The notes: generated by a model from the sequence alone, not told the origin. 64,000 bases of DNA from Rhizobiaceae bacterium (GCA_028281105.1 JANQKQ010000043.1:20188-84187); one strand, 5' to 3'; counted from the first letter of the stretch, positions 33,170 through 42,266 are shown. A program made the numbers and translations.

Positions 33170-34183
33170 GTGGCCGCCGCACGACCGTCCACGGAGCTGG
33201 ACCCGACCGTCTTCAGCGGTCCGGAAAAGGCCGCCGTCATGCTGCTGGCGATGGGGCGCGAGACCGCCGCGCGCTTCGCCGACACGCTGTCGGATGAGGA
33301 CCTGCGTGCGCTGGTCACCGCGGCGAGGAACCTGGCCGGGGTGAAGATGGAGCATGTGGAGGCGCTGGTCGAGGAGTTTGAATCCAAAGCGCTTCTGACC
33401 GGCCTGCCCGACGGCCCAACCGCGGCCAGCCAGCTGCTGGCGCGGTTTCGCCCCGACGACGACCCGGAAGAATTCATCAAGGCCCGCGGCGCGGCGCGCA
33501 CCGGCGACGGCGGGGCCGATCCCGCCACGCTTGGCGAGGTGCCGATCGAACGGCTGATCGCCTTCATGGAGAACGAGCACCCGCAGCTTTCGGTGTTCAT
33601 CCTCACCCAGCTCGAGCACGCGAAGGCCGCCGATGTGGTGGTCAAGCTGCCCGACGAACTGCGCCACGAGATCATGACCCGGTTCGTCGCCACCAAGCCG
33701 ATCGGCGACTTCGTGGTGGACGAGCTGGGGCCGCTGGTGATCGAGCAGGTGGTCAACACCGAAGAGCCGGTGGACATGGAGCCGGACTATGGCCGGATCG
33801 CCGGCATCATCAACCAGATGGACAACGAGGCGGCCGACGACGCGATCCAGGCGCTTTACAAGAGCCACCCCGACCAGGCCAAGCAGATCGACGGGCGGGT
33901 GTTCCGGTTCGAGCACATCGAGCAGTTGAGCGCGGAAGACCGCCAGGCGCTGATCGACGGGGTCGATACTTCCGAACTGACCGTGGCGCTGATCGACAGC
34001 GAGGCCGGCCTGCGCGAGGCGATCCTGTCGACGCTGGGCCAGCGGGCGCGGCGTATGGTGGAATCGGAGCTCGAAGACGGCGGGCGCACCAAGCCCGAAG
34101 CCGTCCAGCAGGCGCGGCGGCGGATCGCGGCGCAGGCGATCGAGAAGGCGGACAGTGGCGACATCTCGCTGCCGGACAAGTAG
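33170..34183 (+). CDS. fliG: Flagellar motor switch protein FliG
   Basis: A 337-residue protein, normal length. It has the N-terminal FSGPEKAAVMLLAMGRETAA, the middle-domain EHPQ motif in FMENEHPQLSVFILTQLE, and the C-terminal torque domain (FRFEHIEQLSAEDRQALIDG). It joins the MS ring to FliM and receives force from MotA. It starts at GTG 33170 and lies between fliN and flhB in one rightward operon. Confidence 0.95.
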   Translation: MAAARPSTELDPTVFSGPEKAAVMLLAMGRETAARFADTLSDEDLRALVTAARNLAGVKMEHVEALVEEFESKALLTGLPDGPTAASQLLARFRPDDDPEEFIKARGAARTGDGGADPATLGEVPIERLIAFMENEHPQLSVFILTQLEHAKAADVVVKLPDELRHEIMTRFVATKPIGDFVVDELGPLVIEQVVNTEEPVDMEPDYGRIAGIINQMDNEAADDAIQALYKSHPDQAKQIDGRVFRFEHIEQLSAEDRQALIDGVDTSELTVALIDSEAGLREAILSTLGQRARRMVESELEDGGRTKPEAVQQARRRIAAQAIEKADSGDISLPDK

Positions 34184-34202
34184 GTAACCTTAGCGGCGGC
34201 AG

Positions 34203-35279
34203 ATGACCGACAAGCCCGATCAAGACAGCAAAACAGAAGAGCCTACCGAGAAGAAGCTCCAGGACGCCGAGACCAAGGGCAATACGCCGTTCTCGCGCGA
34301 GACGCCGGTGTTTGCCAGCCTGGGCGCCCTTCTGGTGCTGTGCGCCTTCTACATCCCGGCGGTGGGCAAGGATGTCGCCGTTCTGTTGTGGACGCCGATC
34401 GCCGATTTCGGCAACTGGCCGCTGGAGACCGGGGGCGACGCGGTCAATCTGCTGTTCCTGGTTTTTTCTTCGGTGCTGATCAAGCTGGCGCCGATCTTCG
34501 CCGCATTGGGCGCGGCCGGGCTGATCGCCGCGTTGATCCAGAACCCGCCGCGGGTGGTGTTCGAGCGCATCAAGCCGCAGATGAGCCGGGTGTCGCTGGC
34601 CAGCGGCATGAAACGCATGTTCGGCGCCCATGGGGCGCAGGAATTCGTCAAATCGCTGGCGAAGCTCGGCATCGCCATCGCGGTCGGGATGATGGTGTTC
34701 GCCACCGAACTCGACACGGTGCTGCAATCGATGGTGATCGACGCCAGCCAGATCCCGCTCGCTACGCTGGAACTCGTCGTCAAGGTGGTGTTGGGCGTCA
34801 CCATCGCCATGCTGGCGCTCGCGATCCTCGATTTGCTGTGGTCGCGGCGCAACTGGCTCCACGAGTTGAAGATGACGCGCCAGGAGGTCAAGGACGAGCA
34901 CAAACAGTCCGAGGGCGATCCGATCATCAAGGGCCGGGTGCGTTCGCTGGCGCGCGACCGCTCGCGCCGGCGCATGATCAACGATGTCGCCAGCGCCACG
35001 CTGGTGGTGACCAACCCCACCCACTATGCGATCGCCATGCGCTATCGCGAGGGCGAGGATCGCGCGCCCGTCGTGGTGGCCAAGGGCCAGGACCTGATCG
35101 CGCTCAAGATTCGCGAAAAGGCGGAGGAAGAGGGCGTCACGCTGTACGAAGACCCGCCGCTGGCGCGTGCGATGTATTCGGTCGTCGAGGTGGACACCGA
35201 GATACCGGCCGAGTTCTACCTGCCGGTGGCCCAGATCATCCGCCGCATCCGCCAGGCCGACCGCAGGATGCGCGCATGA
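34203..35279 (+). CDS. flhB: Flagellar export switch protein FlhB
   Basis: A 358-residue protein. It starts with the charged MTDKPDQDSKTEEPTEKKLQ, has four membrane helices, and carries the self-cleavage site NPTH at about residues 271-274 (VVTNPTHYAIAMRY). Cleavage between N and P switches export from hook to filament proteins together with FliK. Its stop overlaps the ATG of the next gene by 4 nt. Confidence 0.96.
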   Translation: MTDKPDQDSKTEEPTEKKLQDAETKGNTPFSRETPVFASLGALLVLCAFYIPAVGKDVAVLLWTPIADFGNWPLETGGDAVNLLFLVFSSVLIKLAPIFAALGAAGLIAALIQNPPRVVFERIKPQMSRVSLASGMKRMFGAHGAQEFVKSLAKLGIAIAVGMMVFATELDTVLQSMVIDASQIPLATLELVVKVVLGVTIAMLALAILDLLWSRRNWLHELKMTRQEVKDEHKQSEGDPIIKGRVRSLARDRSRRRMINDVASATLVVTNPTHYAIAMRYREGEDRAPVVVAKGQDLIALKIREKAEEEGVTLYEDPPLARAMYSVVEVDTEIPAEFYLPVAQIIRRIRQADRRMRA

Positions 35280-35716
35280 TCGCCACAGCGGCAAACCAGA
35301 TCACGGCGACACGCGAGCAGCTGATCGCCGGCGCGGTCCGCGAACTGGCGGCCGAGCTGCGCCTGATCGACCCATCGGACTACATCGCGCTGTTGACGCT
35401 GGGCCACGTCACCTCGCTCGACGACATCATCTCCTCGTCGATTGAGTTGTATTTCAAGCCGCACGCCCTGCAGTTCTGCTGCACCGGCGATTGCAGCACC
35501 TCGTGGGGCGCGCCGCCGATCATCCTGCTGGATTTCGAGTTCTCGCACGATGGCGTCTTCGTGTTCTTCCGCCTGCATCTGCACGCGAGAAAGCCCACCG
35601 TCGCCCTGCATTCGGTGTCGTTCGAAAAGGCGGGACCCGACCCCGGCGCGAACACGCAGGCATTGGAGCATGCGCTCGCAAACGCGCGGCTGTCGACCGC
35701 CGGCAGGGCACCGTAA
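35276..35716 (+). CDS. Uncharacterised flagellar-operon protein after flhB
   Basis: A 146-residue protein with no signal or membrane helix. It has LIAGAVRELAAELRLIDPSD, then YIALLTLGHVTSLDDIISSS, then a beta-rich stretch with a Cys pair in LQFCCTGDCSTSWGAPPIIL and FEFSHDGVFVFFRLHLHARK. I do not recognise the family. The ATGA overlap with flhB means coupled translation, so a role in motor or export assembly is likely. The Cys cluster could bind metal or form a disulfide. Confidence 0.6.
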   Translation: MIATAANQITATREQLIAGAVRELAAELRLIDPSDYIALLTLGHVTSLDDIISSSIELYFKPHALQFCCTGDCSTSWGAPPIILLDFEFSHDGVFVFFRLHLHARKPTVALHSVSFEKAGPDPGANTQALEHALANARLSTAGRAP

Positions 35717-35800
35717 GGCTCACGCAAGCCATCGATCTTAGCGTTTCGTTAAGCCGTGTTCGCATTCGTGCAACCCGGCGGGAAGGGACGCATTGCACCG

Positions 35801-36181
35801 ATGAGCGACGTCTATCTGGTCAATCTCGCCACGCGCAACGCGCAGTGGCTGTCCGCCCGGCAGCAGGTGGTGTCCAATAATGTGGCCAACGCCAACACGC
35901 CCGGCTATCGCAGCGCCGACGTGAAGTCTTTTACCGAGATCCTCGACCAGACCTCGCTGCAGTTCGCCCGCACCGATCCCGGCCATATGAACATCGCGGC
36001 CGGCAAGCTCGGCGCCGGCGGCACGGCGGCCGAGACCGGTCTCGACACCTTTCATTCCGGCGGCAATGTCAGCCTGGAAAACGAGATGCTGAAATCAGCG
36101 GAGATCGGCACCGCCTATTCGCTGAACACTTCGATCATCAAGGCGTTCCATCGCATGGCGCTGTCGGTGACGGCGAGGTAG
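35801..36181 (+). CDS. flgB: Flagellar proximal rod protein FlgB
   Basis: A 126-residue rod protein. The motif VVSNNVANANTPGYRSADVK and the C-terminal IKAFHRMALSV fit FlgB. ATG 35801 (MSDVYLVNLA) is chosen because GGGAAGGGA lies at good distance before it; the frame extends to 35756. It opens the rod/ring gene run, 84 bp after the previous gene, so a promoter may lie in that gap. Confidence 0.93.
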   Translation: MSDVYLVNLATRNAQWLSARQQVVSNNVANANTPGYRSADVKSFTEILDQTSLQFARTDPGHMNIAAGKLGAGGTAAETGLDTFHSGGNVSLENEMLKSAEIGTAYSLNTSIIKAFHRMALSVTAR

Positions 36182-36185
36182 GCCG

Positions 36186-36602
36186 ATGAGCGATCCGCTG
36201 TTTTCCGCGATGGCCATCTCCTCGGCCGGGCTCAATGCCCAGTCGGTGCGCATGCGCGTGATCTCCGAGAACATCGCCAACGCCGGCACGACCGGGACCC
36301 GCCCCGGCGAAGACCCTTATGCGCGCAAGAGCGTATCGTTCGCCCAGGTCATGGACCATCAGAAGGGCCTGCCGCTGGTCGAGGTGGCGAAGGTCTCCGC
36401 CAAGGCGGACGATTTCTCCGTCAGATACGATCCCAATCACCCGGCCGCTGACCAGAACGGCATGGTCAAGACGCCCAATGTCGACCTGCTGGTTGAGGTC
36501 GCCGACATGCGCGAGGCGGTGCGCTCCTATCAGGCCAACGTCCAGGCGATCAAGCAGGCGCGCAACCTGATCTCCATGACCGTCGACATGCTGAGGCCGT
36601 GA
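36186..36602 (+). CDS. flgC: Flagellar proximal rod protein FlgC
   Basis: A 138-residue protein: ENIANAGTTGTRPGEDPYAR, VDLLVEVADMREAVRSYQAN and the final AIKQARNLISMTVDMLRP. These are the standard FlgC features. It follows flgB by 4 bp and its end touches fliE. Confidence 0.94.
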   Translation: MSDPLFSAMAISSAGLNAQSVRMRVISENIANAGTTGTRPGEDPYARKSVSFAQVMDHQKGLPLVEVAKVSAKADDFSVRYDPNHPAADQNGMVKTPNVDLLVEVADMREAVRSYQANVQAIKQARNLISMTVDMLRP

Positions 36603-36604
36603 CC

Positions 36605-36922
36605 ATGGCGCCGATCACCTCAACCAATCCGATTTCCGCGGCCGAACGGGCCGCCGCCGCCGCGACCGCGCCGTCGGCGCCGCTCACCGGAGGCGAACAG
36701 ACCGGTACTTCGTTCGCGACCTACATGCAGGACGCCACCGCCAACGCGGTCGACAAGATCAAGCAGGCGGAGGCCATGTCCGTGGCCGGCATCAAGGGCG
36801 AGGCCACCGCGCACGAGGTGGTCAGCGCGGTGATGGAAGCCGAACAATCGTTGAAAATGATGATCGCGATCCGCGACCGGGCCGTGGCGGCCTATGCGGA
36901 GATCGCGCGTATGCAGATCTAG
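36605..36922 (+). CDS. fliE: MS-ring/rod junction protein FliE
   Basis: A 105-residue protein with the FliE end: ATAHEVVSAVMEAEQSLKMM and IRDRAVAAYAEIARMQI. FliE joins the MS ring to the proximal rod and is exported early. I choose ATG 36605 because GAGG lies 8 bases before it; a GTG at 36599 overlapping the flgC stop is the other option. Confidence 0.92.
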   Translation: MAPITSTNPISAAERAAAAATAPSAPLTGGEQTGTSFATYMQDATANAVDKIKQAEAMSVAGIKGEATAHEVVSAVMEAEQSLKMMIAIRDRAVAAYAEIARMQI

Positions 36923-36940
36923 CGCGCCGGAGGTGAACCC

Positions 36941-37735
36941 ATGAGCATCAAGGCACTGGCCATCGCGGCGACGGGCATGTCGGCCCAGCAGACCAATCTG
37001 GACGTGGTGGCCAATAACATCGCCAACATCAACACGACCGGGTTCAAGCGCGCGCGCGCCGAGTTCACCGATCTTCTCTACGAGACGATCAACTCTCAGG
37101 GGACCACTCGCCAGGTGGGGTTGGGCGAAGTTCCGGAAGGCGCCAAGCTGGGTCTGGGGACCCGGCTGGCGGCGATCCGGGACCTCCACCTGCAGGGTGT
37201 TCTCAAAAACACCGGCAATCCGCTGGACATCGCGGTCAACGGACGCGGCTGGATCCAGGTGCGCGGGCCCGACGGCGATGCGCTGTATACGCGCGCGGGC
37301 GCCTTCAACATCGACCAGAACGGCCAGATCGTGAACATCGACGGCTACGCGCTGGAGCCGTCGATCACGGTGCCGGCGAACGTGCGCGAGATCACGATCA
37401 ACGGGTCGGGCCAGATCTCGGTGCTGATCGAGGGCCAGATCGAGGCCCAGGAGATCGGCCAGATCGTGCTGTCGACCTTCGCCAACGAGGCCGGACTTGA
37501 GCCGCTCGGCAAGAACATGTTCGCGCAGACGCAGGCCTCCGGCACCGCCGTCCAGGGCGTGCCGGGATCGGAGAGCTATGGCGAGGTGTCCCAGGGCTAC
37601 CTGGAATCGTCCAACGTCGATCCGGTCAAGGAAATCATGGAACTGATCTCGGCGCAGCGCGCCTATGAGATGAACTCGAAAGTCATCCAGGCGGCCGATG
37701 AGATGTCATCCGTCGTAACCCAGGGCATGAGATGA
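36941..37735 (+). CDS. flgG: Flagellar distal rod protein FlgG
   Basis: A 264-residue protein of normal length. The N-terminus has VVANNIANINTTGFKRARAE, the centre has NTGNPLDIAVNGRGWIQVRG, and the end has LESSNVDPVKEIMELISAQR. It builds the distal rod. It overlaps flgA by 4 nt. Confidence 0.96.
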   Translation: MSIKALAIAATGMSAQQTNLDVVANNIANINTTGFKRARAEFTDLLYETINSQGTTRQVGLGEVPEGAKLGLGTRLAAIRDLHLQGVLKNTGNPLDIAVNGRGWIQVRGPDGDALYTRAGAFNIDQNGQIVNIDGYALEPSITVPANVREITINGSGQISVLIEGQIEAQEIGQIVLSTFANEAGLEPLGKNMFAQTQASGTAVQGVPGSESYGEVSQGYLESSNVDPVKEIMELISAQRAYEMNSKVIQAADEMSSVVTQGMR

Positions 37736-38214
37736 TCGCGCGTTGGCGGGCAACATGGATCGGCGGCCTGATGGTCGCGATGATTTTGGCGGCAGCGCCG
37801 TTGCGCGTGACCGCGGATGAAGCGGCGACCGCCGACATCCCGGTTCCCAAGAACATCATCTATGCCGGCCAGATGGTCGATGAATCGCTGATCATGTGGC
37901 GGCGCGTGCCGGTGCGCTATCTGCGCCGGGTGCAGGTGTTCGAGAGCATCGATGAAGTGATCGGCAAGATGGCGCGCACCACCTTGATGCCCAATCGGCC
38001 GATCGCCATCAACCACCTGCGCAAGCCCGACATCATCAAGGCGTCGGTGCCGGTGGAAGTCTTCTACAAGGCCGGCAACCTGGTGATCCGGGGTACCGCC
38101 ATCCCCCTTTCGGGCGCGGCCGTGGGCGAGGCGCTGCGGGCACGCAACGTCGACACCGGCGTGGTGATCACCGGTATCGCCCAGCCGGACGGAACCCTGC
38201 TGGCGATCCACTGA
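37732..38214 (+). CDS. flgA: P-ring assembly chaperone FlgA
   Basis: A 160-residue protein with an N-terminal signal segment (WIGGLMVAMILAAAPLRVTA) and a SAF domain: VPVRYLRRVQVFESIDEVIG, then LMPNRPIAINHLRKPDIIKA and AIPLSGAAVGEALRARNVDT. It is a periplasmic chaperone for FlgI. It overlaps flgG by 4 nt and flgI by one base. Confidence 0.92.
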   Translation: MIARWRATWIGGLMVAMILAAAPLRVTADEAATADIPVPKNIIYAGQMVDESLIMWRRVPVRYLRRVQVFESIDEVIGKMARTTLMPNRPIAINHLRKPDIIKASVPVEVFYKAGNLVIRGTAIPLSGAAVGEALRARNVDTGVVITGIAQPDGTLLAIH

Positions 38215-39332
38215 TGAACAGACCTTTCCGCATCATAGTCGCGCTGGTTTTGCTGCTGACCGGCGCAGTCGCCGCCGAGGTGGCGGCCGCGCAGGTGCGC
38301 ATCAAGGACATCGTGCGCCTGCAAGGCATCCGCGACAACCAGCTGGTCGGCTACGGGCTGGTGGTCGGGCTGAACTCCAGCGGCGACTCCCTGCGCAACT
38401 CGCCTTTCACCGCCAATTCCATGCGCGCCATGCTCAACCGCATGGGGATCACGCCGGGCGACGACGCCATGCGCACGCGCAACGTGGCCGCCGTGCTGGT
38501 GACCGCCAACATGCCGCCGCTGGTCAATCGCGGCTCGCGCATCGACGTGTCGGTCTCGTCGATCGGGGATGCCTCCTCGCTCGCCGGCGGCACGCTGATC
38601 ATCACCCCGCTGGTCGGCGCGGACGGGGAGATCTACGCCGTCGCCCAGGGCGCGCTCATCGTATCGGGCTTCTCCGAAGAGGGCGCTGCGGCCGAGATTA
38701 CCAACAATTCGCCGACGACGGCGCGCATCCCCAATGGCGCGGTGGTGGAAAAGCAGGCGCCCGGCGATCTGGAAAGCGAGCCGGAGATGATCCTGGAACT
38801 GATCAATCCGGACTTCAACACGGTGGTCGAGGTCACCGACGCCATCAACGAATTTACCCGCGGCGAGCACAAGCGCCCGCTGGCGCGCGAGCGCGACCAC
38901 CGCTCGATCGTCATCGCGCGGCCGTCCCACATTACGGCGGCGCGGTTCTTCGCCCAGATCGGTTCGCTGGCGGTAACGCCCGACAAGCCGGCGCGCATCG
39001 TGGTCGACGAGCGCACCGGCACGGTGATCATCGGCTCGAATGTGCGCATCTCCACCGTCGCGGTGACCCACGGCAACCTGACCGTCTCGGTGGTCGAGGC
39101 ACCCCGGGTGGTGCAGCCGGCGCCGTTCTCGGACGGGGTGACGGCGGTCGAGCCGTCCACCTTCATCGAAGCGGTCGAGCAGGACGCGGCGCTGGGCATC
39201 GTCGAGGGCGCCAGCCTGGCCGAGCTGGTCAACGGACTCAACCGGATGGGCGCCAAACCGGCCGGCATCATCGCCATCCTGCAGGGCATCAAGAGCGCCG
39301 GCGCCCTGCAGGCATCGATCGTCGTGCAATAG
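38214..39332 (+). CDS. flgI: Flagellar P-ring protein FlgI
   Basis: A 372-residue protein with a signal peptide (IIVALVLLLTGAVAAEVAAA). The conserved start of the mature chain is VRIKDIVRLQGIRDNQLVGY, followed by GYGLVVGLNSSGDSLRNSPF; the end has LVNGLNRMGAKPAGIIAILQ. It forms the ring around the rod in the peptidoglycan layer. Confidence 0.96.
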   Translation: MNRPFRIIVALVLLLTGAVAAEVAAAQVRIKDIVRLQGIRDNQLVGYGLVVGLNSSGDSLRNSPFTANSMRAMLNRMGITPGDDAMRTRNVAAVLVTANMPPLVNRGSRIDVSVSSIGDASSLAGGTLIITPLVGADGEIYAVAQGALIVSGFSEEGAAAEITNNSPTTARIPNGAVVEKQAPGDLESEPEMILELINPDFNTVVEVTDAINEFTRGEHKRPLARERDHRSIVIARPSHITAARFFAQIGSLAVTPDKPARIVVDERTGTVIIGSNVRISTVAVTHGNLTVSVVEAPRVVQPAPFSDGVTAVEPSTFIEAVEQDAALGIVEGASLAELVNGLNRMGAKPAGIIAILQGIKSAGALQASIVVQ

Positions 39333-39342
39333 GAGCGGCACC

Positions 39343-39900
39343 ATGAGACGCTGGCAATACCTGCTTGTGACGCTGCTGGTGAGCCTGGCGGCGGGCGCCT
39401 ATGCGGTGGCGCAAACCCCCGAGCTTGAGGCCGCCGACCCGGACCAGACCGGCGAGGAGCCGGAAATCTCCGAGATGACCACCGGCGTGGTCATGCGCCA
39501 GCGCGACATGCTGCAATACTGCGTCAACATCTCCGATGAGGCCAAGGACGCGCGCAACTATCTGTTGGCCAAGGAACTGACCGAGATGCAGAACGCGCTG
39601 GCCGCGCAGCTGGTCGAGATCCAGGCGCGCGCGCAGGTGCTGGAGGAGTGGGTCGAGCGGCGCGAACATTTCGTCGAGCTGGCCAACGACACCATGATCG
39701 GCATCTTCAAGAACATGCGCCCGGACGCCGCCGCCGCCCAGCTCAGCGAACTGAGCCGGGACATCGCGGCGGCCGTCATCACCAAGCTCGACGCCAAGAC
39801 GGCGAGCGACATCCTGACCGAGATGGACCCCAAGACGGCGGCCGCGATCTCGGCCATTCTCGCCGGCATGGCGCGGCCGATGAGGGTCAGCAATGGCTGA
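39343..39900 (+). CDS. motE: Stator accessory protein MotE
   Basis: A 185-residue protein with a signal peptide (LLVTLLVSLAAGAYAVAQ) and a coiled-coil region, then an MgtE-N-like domain (MRPDAAAAQLSELSRDIAAA and TASDILTEMDPKTAAAISAI). In Sinorhizobium MotE is a periplasmic chaperone for MotC. The order flgI-motE-flgH is the same. It overlaps flgH by 8 bp. Confidence 0.9.
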   Translation: MRRWQYLLVTLLVSLAAGAYAVAQTPELEAADPDQTGEEPEISEMTTGVVMRQRDMLQYCVNISDEAKDARNYLLAKELTEMQNALAAQLVEIQARAQVLEEWVERREHFVELANDTMIGIFKNMRPDAAAAQLSELSRDIAAAVITKLDAKTASDILTEMDPKTAAAISAILAGMARPMRVSNG

Positions 39901-40720
39901 GCGCCGCCTTTCGCCCGCCGCATGGCTGATCGCGGGCTGCCTGGCGCTGGCCGGCTGCAACACCGCGTTCCACGATCTGGGCGTGCCGCCGCCGCTTTCG
40001 GCCCATGACGGGCTGGTCCACCGCGTCGGCCTGATGGACCGGCGCTACGAGCCGCAGGTGGTCATGGCCGACGAACGCGTCGAAGCACGCAACCCGTCGA
40101 TCTGGTCCGACCGCTACGGCATCCTGTTCCGAGACAACCGCGCCTACGAGGTGGGCGACATCCTCACCGTGTCGATCGACATGGACGAATCGGCCGATTT
40201 CGAAAGCGAGTCCGAGCGCGAATCGACGCTGGACGGCAGTCTCGACGCCTCGGGCGCGGCTGAGTTCGACGGCCGCAATCCGTCCGGCAACGTGACCGGG
40301 TCACTGGGTCTCAAATCCGACGCCAAGCGCGGCGGCGCGGTCAACCGGTCGGAACGCATCCGCCTGTCGATCGCCGCGATCGTGACCCGCGTCTTCTCCA
40401 ACGGCAATATCGAGATCGCCGGTTCCCAGGAGATCCGCGTCAACCACGAGCTGCGCATCCTCAACGTGTCGGGCATCGTGCGGCTGGCCGACATCCTGCC
40501 CGACAACACGATCCCCTACGACAAGATGGCCGAGGCGCGCATCTCCTATGGCGGCCACAACACCCGGTTCTCCAAACCGGGTTACCGGCCCCTCCTGCTC
40601 GGCGGCCCGGCACGTGCGCAGCAGCAGACATATGGGGAGCCTTATCCCCTGCCCTCATCGCCACCGGCGGGGCCGTATCCGATCGGGCCGACCGGCAAAC
40701 CTCACATGGGCGGAGCGTAG
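39893..40720 (+). CDS. flgH: Flagellar L-ring protein FlgH (lipoprotein)
   Basis: A 275-residue protein. The lipobox LALAGC gives an outer-membrane lipoprotein. The core matches FlgH: DRYGILFRDNRAYEVGDILT, FSNGNIEIAGSQEIRVNHEL and RLADILPDNTIPYDKMAEAR. A Pro/Gly-rich tail of about 45 residues is an addition to the usual length (about 230). It forms the L ring. Confidence 0.95.
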   Translation: MAERRLSPAAWLIAGCLALAGCNTAFHDLGVPPPLSAHDGLVHRVGLMDRRYEPQVVMADERVEARNPSIWSDRYGILFRDNRAYEVGDILTVSIDMDESADFESESERESTLDGSLDASGAAEFDGRNPSGNVTGSLGLKSDAKRGGAVNRSERIRLSIAAIVTRVFSNGNIEIAGSQEIRVNHELRILNVSGIVRLADILPDNTIPYDKMAEARISYGGHNTRFSKPGYRPLLLGGPARAQQQTYGEPYPLPSSPPAGPYPIGPTGKPHMGGA

Positions 40721-40726
40721 GCGAAG

Positions 40727-41254
40727 GTGAGCGCGCGCGATTCATCCGGCAAGGCCGACGCCGCGCCCAAGAAGGGCGGGTTTGCAGGCACCGCGATCTC
40801 GATCGTTGCCACATCGGCGATCGCGGCCGGCGTCGCGTGGTTCTCGGCCGACCTGCTCGCCTCGCCGCCCGCCGGCAACGACAAGGCCCAGCACGCCGGC
40901 GCCAAGGGCGACGATCACGCCAAGGCCGACGACAAGGGAGGCGATGACAAGCGCGGCGCCAGCGGCAGCTTCGTGCGCATGGAGCCGGTGGTCTCCAGCA
41001 TGTACGGCGCGGAAGAAGTATGGATGCGGCTCGAGCTGGGGCTGATCATGCGCGAGGGCGAGCGCACGCCCGGCGCCGGCATGCTCGCCGAGATAAGGGA
41101 CGGGTTGATCGGCATGCTGCGCAACACGCGGCTGACGGAGATCGAGGGGCCGAGCGGTTTTTTGCATTTCCGCGAAGACGTGCACGATTTGGTACGCATC
41201 CGCACCGCCGGCAAGGTCAAGAACGTCACCATTCTGTCGCTGGTGGTCGAATGA
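40727..41254 (+). CDS. fliL: Flagellar basal-body protein FliL
   Basis: A 175-residue protein with one membrane helix (TAISIVATSAIAAGVAWFSA), a charged Lys/Asp/His-rich linker, and a periplasmic domain ending LVRIRTAGKVKNVTILSLVV. Position between flgH and fliP is the standard one for fliL in this order. It supports the stator at the rotor. It starts at GTG 40727 with GAAG before it, and its stop overlaps fliP by 4 nt. Confidence 0.85.
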   Translation: MSARDSSGKADAAPKKGGFAGTAISIVATSAIAAGVAWFSADLLASPPAGNDKAQHAGAKGDDHAKADDKGGDDKRGASGSFVRMEPVVSSMYGAEEVWMRLELGLIMREGERTPGAGMLAEIRDGLIGMLRNTRLTEIEGPSGFLHFREDVHDLVRIRTAGKVKNVTILSLVVE

Positions 41255-41988
41255 GGCTGTTTGTCGCCCTGGCGGTCTTCACGTTGGGCGCGTGCGGCCA
41301 GGCCGGCGCGCAGACGCTCGATCTGACCCAGATCATCCCGGCCGAGGACCCCACCTTCACCGGCCGCATCATCCAGGGGATCGTGCTGCTGACCGTGCTG
41401 TCGGTGGCGCCCGGGCTTCTGGTCACCGCTACGAGCTTCACCCGCTTCGTCGTCGCGTTCGCCTTCCTGCGCACCGGGCTGGGCCTGCAGTCGACGCCGT
41501 CGAACATCATCATCGTGGCGCTGTCGCTGTTCATGACCTTTTTCGTCATGTCGCCGGTGTTCGAGCGGGCCTGGAGCGACGGGGTCGAGCCGCTGATCGA
41601 GCGCGAGATCGACGAAACCGAAGCGATCCCGCGCATCGTGCAGCCGTTTCGCGAGTTCATGTCCGCCCAGGTGCGCAACAAGGACCTGGAGCTGTTCGAG
41701 GCGTTCGCCGCGCGCGTGGGCGACGGCGAGGTCGACAAGGCCAATCCGGAGCTGCAGGTGCTGGTGCCGGCGTTCATGATCTCGGAGCTGCGGCGCGGCT
41801 TCGAGATCGGCTTTCTCATTCTGCTGCCGTTCCTGGTGATCGATCTGGTGGTCGCCACCATCACCATGGCCATGGGCATGATGATGCTGCCGCCCACGGT
41901 GATCTCGCTGCCGTTCAAGGTCCTGTTCTTTGTGCTGATCGACGGCTGGAACGTGATCACCGACGGGTTGCTGGAATCGGTGATATAG
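41251..41988 (+). CDS. fliP: Flagellar export gate protein FliP
   Basis: A 245-residue protein with a signal peptide and four helices. Typical parts are TVLSVAPGLLVTATSFTRFV, LQSTPSNIIIVALSLFMTFF, LVPAFMISELRRGFEIGFLI and MGMMMLPPTVISLPFKVLFF. With FliQ and FliR it forms the export gate. ATG 41251 overlaps fliL by 4 nt. It is the last gene of the rightward flagellar arm. Confidence 0.96.
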   Translation: MRLFVALAVFTLGACGQAGAQTLDLTQIIPAEDPTFTGRIIQGIVLLTVLSVAPGLLVTATSFTRFVVAFAFLRTGLGLQSTPSNIIIVALSLFMTFFVMSPVFERAWSDGVEPLIEREIDETEAIPRIVQPFREFMSAQVRNKDLELFEAFAARVGDGEVDKANPELQVLVPAFMISELRRGFEIGFLILLPFLVIDLVVATITMAMGMMMLPPTVISLPFKVLFFVLIDGWNVITDGLLESVI

Positions 41989-42017
41989 CGGTACTGCCGA
42001 TTTAGCTGTACCGCTAT
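41985..42017 (+). terminator. Hairpin at the end of fliP
   Basis: ATAGCGGTAC at 41985 pairs with GTACCGCTAT ending at 42017, and the fliP stop codon lies inside the stem. It is followed by TTA only, so it may need a factor. Confidence 0.6.
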
Positions 42018-42020
42018 TTA

Positions 42021-42250
42021 CCCCCACCCCTAACCCCTCCCCACAAGGGGAGGGGGACGTCACATTGCCATCCCCCATCGTCGTCATCCTCGGGCTTGAC
42101 CCGAGGATCCACCCCCCATCCACCACTGCGAACTGTCGCTGACCGCATTAGATCCTCGCCACAAGAGCGAGGATGACGCAGGTGGATTTGGGTACGGGGA
42201 TCGCCACCCTCATTCCCTCCCCCTTGAGGGGAGGGAATGAGGGTGGGGGG
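42021..42250 (-). repeat. Four-palindrome composite cassette, copy 1 (inverted)
   Basis: Four palindromes in a row, in reverse order and orientation relative to copies 2 and 3: CCCCTCCCC-ACAA-GGGGAGGGG; CATCCTCGGG-CTTG-ACCCGAGGAT; ATCCTCGCC-ACAAGA-GCGAGGAT; CATTCCCTCCCC-CTTG-AGGGGAGGGAATG. Linkers also match. It lies between fliP and the convergent thiQ. Confidence 0.9.
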
Positions 42251-42266
42251 AGAGCCGCAACCCTCT

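Noticed and set aside
42021..42250. CRISPR array (regular palindromic units)
   Set aside because: The four units differ in sequence, spacing is irregular, there are no unique spacers, and the same block recurs elsewhere.
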